Shown: piece by piece, positions 60,351 through 64,000 of the stretch
How the letters are laid out: the number at the start of each line of letters is the position of its first letter
How positions within the stretch are numbered: the first letter of the stretch is position 1
Origin: Streptomyces sp. NBC_01304
GTDB taxonomy: Bacteria > Actinomycetota > Actinomycetes > Streptomycetales > Streptomycetaceae
Length of the DNA stretch: 64,000 nt
Assembly (NCBI RefSeq): GCF_035975855.1
Contig: NZ_CP109055.1
Coordinates: 2,976,001-3,040,000 of the forward strand
Reading direction: 5' to 3'
The notes under the pieces: generated by a model
Told to the model about the DNA's origin: nothing
The model's database searches: none
The model's input: the letters and a program-made list of their open reading frames with translations, nothing else
Program-made: the position numbers and the translations under genes

Positions 60351-63300
60351 TCAGGCCTGCAGCACGGACGCGGCCACCGGGAACTGCCGCGTCTCCCGGT
60401 CGTCGCTGCGGCGGCCCGCCAACTGCTCGTAGCGCACGGCGCTTTCGGCCGGTCGTCCGCCGCGCCGCCGCATGCGCGGGGTGACGCCCGGGCGGGCGAG
60501 CTCCAGCATCCGGTCGACGACGCGCACGGAGGCGTACCCGTCGTCGAGGTCGCAGAAGTGCCGCTGGAACGCCTCGTATCGCGGCCGGTAGGCGTGCGCG
60601 ACCCGGTCGATGTCGGCGAGCGCGGCGATCAGGTCGTCGGAGCGCTCGATCAGCGGACCGGGCGCGTGCTCGTCGAAGTCGAAGTAGAAGCCCCGCAGTT
60701 TGTCGCGGTAATGCTCGAGGTCGTACGTGAAGAACAGCATGGGACGACCGGTGTTGGCGTAGTCGAACATCAGCGACGAGTAGTCCGTGATCAGCACGTC
60801 CGCGACCAGGAACAGCTCGGCGATGTCCGGGTACTGGGAGACGTCGTAGACGAATCCGTCGCCCGCGCCGGGCACGCTGTCCACGATGTTCGGATGCTTG
60901 CGGATCATCAGGACGGTGTTGTGGCCAAGGGCGGCGCGCGCCTTCTCCAGGTCGATCTGCAGGTCCAGCTTGTAGCGGCCGGGGCCGTAGAACTGGTCGT
61001 CCCGCCAGGTCGGCGCGTAGAGCACCACGCGCTTGCCCGGGGGCAGGCCGATGCGGGCGCGGGCGGCGGCCGCGCGCCGGTCGCGGTCGGGGGCGTAGAG
61101 CACGTCGTTGCGCGGGTAGCCGGCTTCGAGGAGCTCGCCCTCGTACCGCATGGCGCGGCGCAGGATCGGGGTGCTGAAGCGGTTCGGGGACACCAGGAAG
61201 CTCCAGCTCCTCGACTCGCGGGCCACCTTCTCCAGGTAGTTGCCGTTGGCGAACTGGACGTCCTCGATGTCCCAGCCGATGCGCTTGAGCGGGGTGCCGT
61301 GCCAGGCCTGGACGATCACCTGGCCGTCACGGCGCTCGATCCAGTCGGGCAGGTGGGCGTTGGTGATGACGTACTTCGACCGCGCGAGGGCCTCGTAGTA
61401 GTCCTCGCCCCACAGCCGGACGGGCTTGACGTCCGCCGGCAGTTCCACCTGGTCGTCGCGGACCAGCCAGAGGTGCTCGACGTCCTCGCCACGGCGCTTG
61501 AACTCCTCGTACACCGCGCGGGCGCTGTCCGAGAACTGCTTGCCGGAGTAACTGTCGTAGAAGACCGCGTTGCGCAGCGGCAGGGTGCGGGCCTGCGGGT
61601 AGAACTCCTCGCGCAGCTGCTTCTGCCGGTACTGGCCGCGCTCCCAGTCGTACATCCGGGAGTGCACATTGAGGTAGAAGCGGTCGAAGCCACGGCGGTT
61701 GAGCTCGTAGCGGCGCCCGCCGAGGGTGGATTCGAGGGGCAGCTGCCCGGCATGACGGGGGGCCACCCGGAGGTTCACCTCGTACGCGTTGGGGTCCTGC
61801 GCCCCGTTGACGGACCGCCGGGAAAACGCGAGGTTCCACTTGCCGGAGCGCAGCGGCAGGGTGCCCGCCATGGTGCGGATGGCGTCGGGGCGGATGTGGG
61901 CGATGAAGCGGCCCTCCGTCACCATCATGGGCACCAGGTGCTTCTCGTAGTGCGCCTCGTGGCTGAGGGCCAGCTCCTCGATCAGGCCGTCGTCGGGGCG
62001 CCGGTACTCGCCCTCGACGATGAGGGTGTCCGCCGCGGACCAGCGGACGCCGTCGATGACGGGCTGCGGGACGCGGTCGTGCAACAGCAGGTGGCCCGGC
62101 GCGTTGCGGGTCAGCACGAACTCACGGGCGCCCACCTCGTTCCAGGTGTCGGGGAAGGCGTGGCCCTGCTGGGTGACGTCGTCGTCGATGACGACGTTCA
62201 CCGGGTTCTTGCGGTCGGGCACCACGAGGACGGTCCGCCAGACCTCCTCGCGGAACGCGCTGAGCGAGTGCAGGTCGTCGGGCACCTGACGGCGGGCCCG
62301 GCGCAGGTCGGCCAGCGGTACACGGACCTTGAACTGGGTGCGGGGCTTCTCCCCTTCGTGGCGCTTGGTCGGGCTCAGGGGGTAGCTGTGCACCGCGGTC
62401 GATTCGAGGTGGTGGATGCGCAGGGTGGCCGGGGGCTTGCCGTTCGCGGGCAGCTCGCCGCGGTACACGCCGCTCAACTCGACGTGGTCGCCGTCGAGTC
62501 GGTGCCCGGTGATGCGTACGCGGACGACCTCGACCTTCACCTGCAGCTTGCCCTTGACGAACATCGGGACGAGCCGGACGTTCTTGGAGACGTAGTGCAG
62601 ATCCGGGTGCGAGGCGGAGGCGCCGACGCCGGGGCCGATGCCGCCGCGACGGGCTTGGCCGTGCTGGGCCAGGCCGATGTTGAAGCGCCAGACTCCCTCG
62701 CGCCACTTGCCCTCGGTCTTGAAGCGGGACAGCGGGATGGAGCAGCTGAAGCCGGACTCGTCGTACGAGTGCTGCACCTGCTTGAGGCGGGCGGTGACCT
62801 CGGGGGCCTGCTCCTTGCTCGCCTTGAACGCCCGGGTCTTGCCGGAGCGCGAGTTGCGCATGGCCAGGACGACGGTGCGGCCGAACGAGCGCTCCGCGCC
62901 GAGGTGGTTGAGGTAGGCGTGGCCGGTGATGTGCAGCTGGTCGTCGCGGACGACGACCTCCTTGGCCTTGGCCCGCAGGCCGATCTCCTTGCGGAGCTCG
63001 AAGACGCTCTTGGGGATGCGCAGCCGGCGGTTCTTGAAGAAGGGGTAGCGGCCGTACTTGCGCAACCGCCCGGCGACCTGGAGTTCGGCGGAGTTCTGCT
63101 TCTCGAAGGCGAGCACCTCGAGGAGCTCCGCCAAGTGCCCGTGGGCGATGAGGTGCCACTTGAGCCGCATCAGTGCGGGCAACTCGTCGATGACCGACGG
63201 GTCGACCCGGCTCAGGAAGTCCGCGGCCCGGTCCATGAACAGCGCACGGAACTCGCCGTCGGCCTCCGGCAGTACGTTGATGAAGATCCTGATGTCGCTG

Positions 63301-64000
63301 ACCAGCGCCGACTTGTCGTACCAGCGCTTGTACTCGGCGAACTCCGGTCCGCTCTCGCCGGCGAGGAAGCGGCTCACCGAGTCGACGGCGCCGATCCGGT
63401 CGCGTACCGCCTTGGTCTCCGTACGCCGCTGGGTGATGGACGGACCGCCGCCCTCGCGCTGACGCCAGTAGTACGTGGGGTACTTGAGGATGTCCACGCT
63501 CTTGGCCCGGAAGTGCGCCGGCACGGTGAGCGGGGTGTCCTCGTAGAGCACGCCCTCGGGGAAGGTGAAGCCCTCGGCGTCCCAGAACGACCTGCGGAAG
63601 ATCTTGTTGGGTGCGAGGCGGTCGGCGATGAGCGACTTGTCCCTGGTGATGTGCGTCTTCAGCTTGGTGCTGGTGGTCGCCGGGCTGTGCATCGGCGACT
63701 GCCGGGTCCCGGTGGAGTCCAGGAGGAACACGTTCCCGGAGGCGAAGTCCGACCCGGTCCTGTCCAGTGTCTTGACGCACAGCTCGTAGGCGTTGACCGG
63801 CACGATGTCGTCGCTGTCGAGGAAGCCGAGGTAGTCGGCCTGCGGGTGGGCGTGCCGGACACCGGTGTTGCGGGCCGCGCCCAGACCCGCGTTCTGCTGC
63901 CGGACGAGCCGGAACCTCGGGTCGGCGGCGGCGAACTCGGCCGCGATCCGGGCGGTGTCGTCGGTCGAGCCGTCGTCGACCATGACGACGTCGAGGTTGG
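60351..64000 (-). CDS. Bifunctional GT2 glycosyltransferase / CDP-glycerol glycerophosphotransferase (TagF-like), 5' end outside window
   Basis: At least 1,210 residues; the frame stays open to the window edge (the first codons read here encode NLDVVMVDDGSTDD). The N-terminal GT2 domain (about 1-200) has VDDGSTDD, NAGLGAARNTG and DYLGFLDSDD. A beta-rich middle (about 310-780) follows. A TagF/glyphos-transferase GT-B domain ends it: SKYVITNAHLPD, VQAWHGTPLKRIG, SPNRFSTPILRRA, GYPRNDVLY, VVLYAPTWRDD and LITDYSSLMFDYANTGRPMLFFTYD. It would polymerise a glycerol- or ribitol-phosphate wall polymer. The start lies beyond 64000. Confidence 0.94.
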   Translation of the reverse strand, partial: NLDVVMVDDGSTDDTARIAAEFAAADPRFRLVRQQNAGLGAARNTGVRHAHPQADYLGFLDSDDIVPVNAYELCVKTLDRTGSDFASGNVFLLDSTGTRQSPMHSPATTSTKLKTHITRDKSLIADRLAPNKIFRRSFWDAEGFTFPEGVLYEDTPLTVPAHFRAKSVDILKYPTYYWRQREGGGPSITQRRTETKAVRDRIGAVDSVSRFLAGESGPEFAEYKRWYDKSALVSDIRIFINVLPEADGEFRALFMDRAADFLSRVDPSVIDELPALMRLKWHLIAHGHLAELLEVLAFEKQNSAELQVAGRLRKYGRYPFFKNRRLRIPKSVFELRKEIGLRAKAKEVVVRDDQLHITGHAYLNHLGAERSFGRTVVLAMRNSRSGKTRAFKASKEQAPEVTARLKQVQHSYDESGFSCSIPLSRFKTEGKWREGVWRFNIGLAQHGQARRGGIGPGVGASASHPDLHYVSKNVRLVPMFVKGKLQVKVEVVRVRITGHRLDGDHVELSGVYRGELPANGKPPATLRIHHLESTAVHSYPLSPTKRHEGEKPRTQFKVRVPLADLRRARRQVPDDLHSLSAFREEVWRTVLVVPDRKNPVNVVIDDDVTQQGHAFPDTWNEVGAREFVLTRNAPGHLLLHDRVPQPVIDGVRWSAADTLIVEGEYRRPDDGLIEELALSHEAHYEKHLVPMMVTEGRFIAHIRPDAIRTMAGTLPLRSGKWNLAFSRRSVNGAQDPNAYEVNLRVAPRHAGQLPLESTLGGRRYELNRRGFDRFYLNVHSRMYDWERGQYRQKQLREEFYPQARTLPLRNAVFYDSYSGKQFSDSARAVYEEFKRRGEDVEHLWLVRDDQVELPADVKPVRLWGEDYYEALARSKYVITNAHLPDWIERRDGQVIVQAWHGTPLKRIGWDIEDVQFANGNYLEKVARESRSWSFLVSPNRFSTPILRRAMRYEGELLEAGYPRNDVLYAPDRDRRAAAARARIGLPPGKRVVLYAPTWRDDQFYGPGRYKLDLQIDLEKARAALGHNTVLMIRKHPNIVDSVPGAGDGFVYDVSQYPDIAELFLVADVLITDYSSLMFDYANTGRPMLFFTYDLEHYRDKLRGFYFDFDEHAPGPLIERSDDLIAALADIDRVAHAYRPRYEAFQRHFCDLDDGYASVRVVDRMLELARPGVTPRMRRRGGRPAESAVRYEQLAGRRSDDRETRQFPVAASVLQA

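Noticed and set aside
1..64000. tRNA or rRNA genes
   Set aside because: I saw no cloverleaf-like segments with TTCGA/GGTTC arms in the gaps and no rRNA-like sequence. A tRNA scan would settle this.
58302..64000. Complete capsule or antibiotic gene cluster
   Set aside because: Only two envelope glycosyltransferase genes are visible before the window ends, with no polyketide, peptide synthetase or tailoring genes.

Overview
The window is about 72% G+C by eye, with codon third positions almost always G or C. It carries murC outside a dcw cluster, whiI, HemQ-type haem genes, mycothiol-type enzymes, many GTG starts and leaderless-looking promoters. This is a Streptomyces chromosome (core-arm transition or core). 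The order hemE - DUF3000 - whiI - rnd - fadA - fadB, with hemQ/cgoX and murC at the other end, matches what I remember of the S. coelicolor SCO6026-SCO6060 neighbourhood. That is recall, not a search.

Layout. 1-3.4 kb: a beta-glucoside-type PTS permease, its PRD antiterminator and an upstream antitermination-type terminator. 3.5-7.1 kb (minus strand): RibD-like reductase, a Rossmann-like protein, murC, msrB and a small ORF. 7.1-10.9 kb: zapE-like ATPase, PhoX-type phosphatase and PPK2. 11-15.8 kb: a MerR regulator divergent from a two-domain alpha/beta hydrolase, a beta-lactamase-like serine hydrolase and a PAP2 phosphatase. 15.9-20.7 kb: a LacI regulator with an MFS permease and two esterases. 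21-24.3 kb: polysaccharide deacetylase, a zinc-ribbon mini-protein, an ABC pair and AIM24. 24.4-30 kb: a two-component system divergent from two FtsX-type permeases and their ATPase. 30-32.8 kb: Pth2-like protein, TetR and two small enzymes. 32.9-38.3 kb: a DUF4142 / DUF692 (MNIO) / TIGR04222 cluster. 38.4-43.6 kb: a secreted tripeptidyl aminopeptidase-like protease, hemQ, cgoX and a DUF4349 lipoprotein. 43.7-46.5 kb: a channel-like membrane protein and two LysM hydrolases. 46.6-50.5 kb: a CoA-disulfide-reductase-like enzyme, an unknown triple-repeat protein and hemE. 50.6-54.7 kb: DUF3000, whiI, rnd, Ohr and TetR. 54.9-58.2 kb: fadAB. 58.3-64 kb: two cell-envelope glycosyltransferase genes, the last running off the window.

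The best candidate for an undescribed system is 32.9-38.3 kb. A multinuclear-iron oxidase-family enzyme is translationally coupled to a membrane protein whose eight cysteines all lie in a Gly/Ser/Cys tail of about 56 residues. This looks like a membrane-tethered RiPP-like substrate. Paralogues of two components follow, the second membrane protein having no Cys tail, and a 185-bp MITE-like element lies between the copies. Other notable points are a dispersed genomic repeat inserted in frame inside cgoX, a MerR-type 19-bp-spacer promoter before a hydrolase with a Cys nucleophile, a sigma-WhiG-type promoter before whiI, three matching LacI operators, and a pentameric-ligand-gated-channel-like protein.
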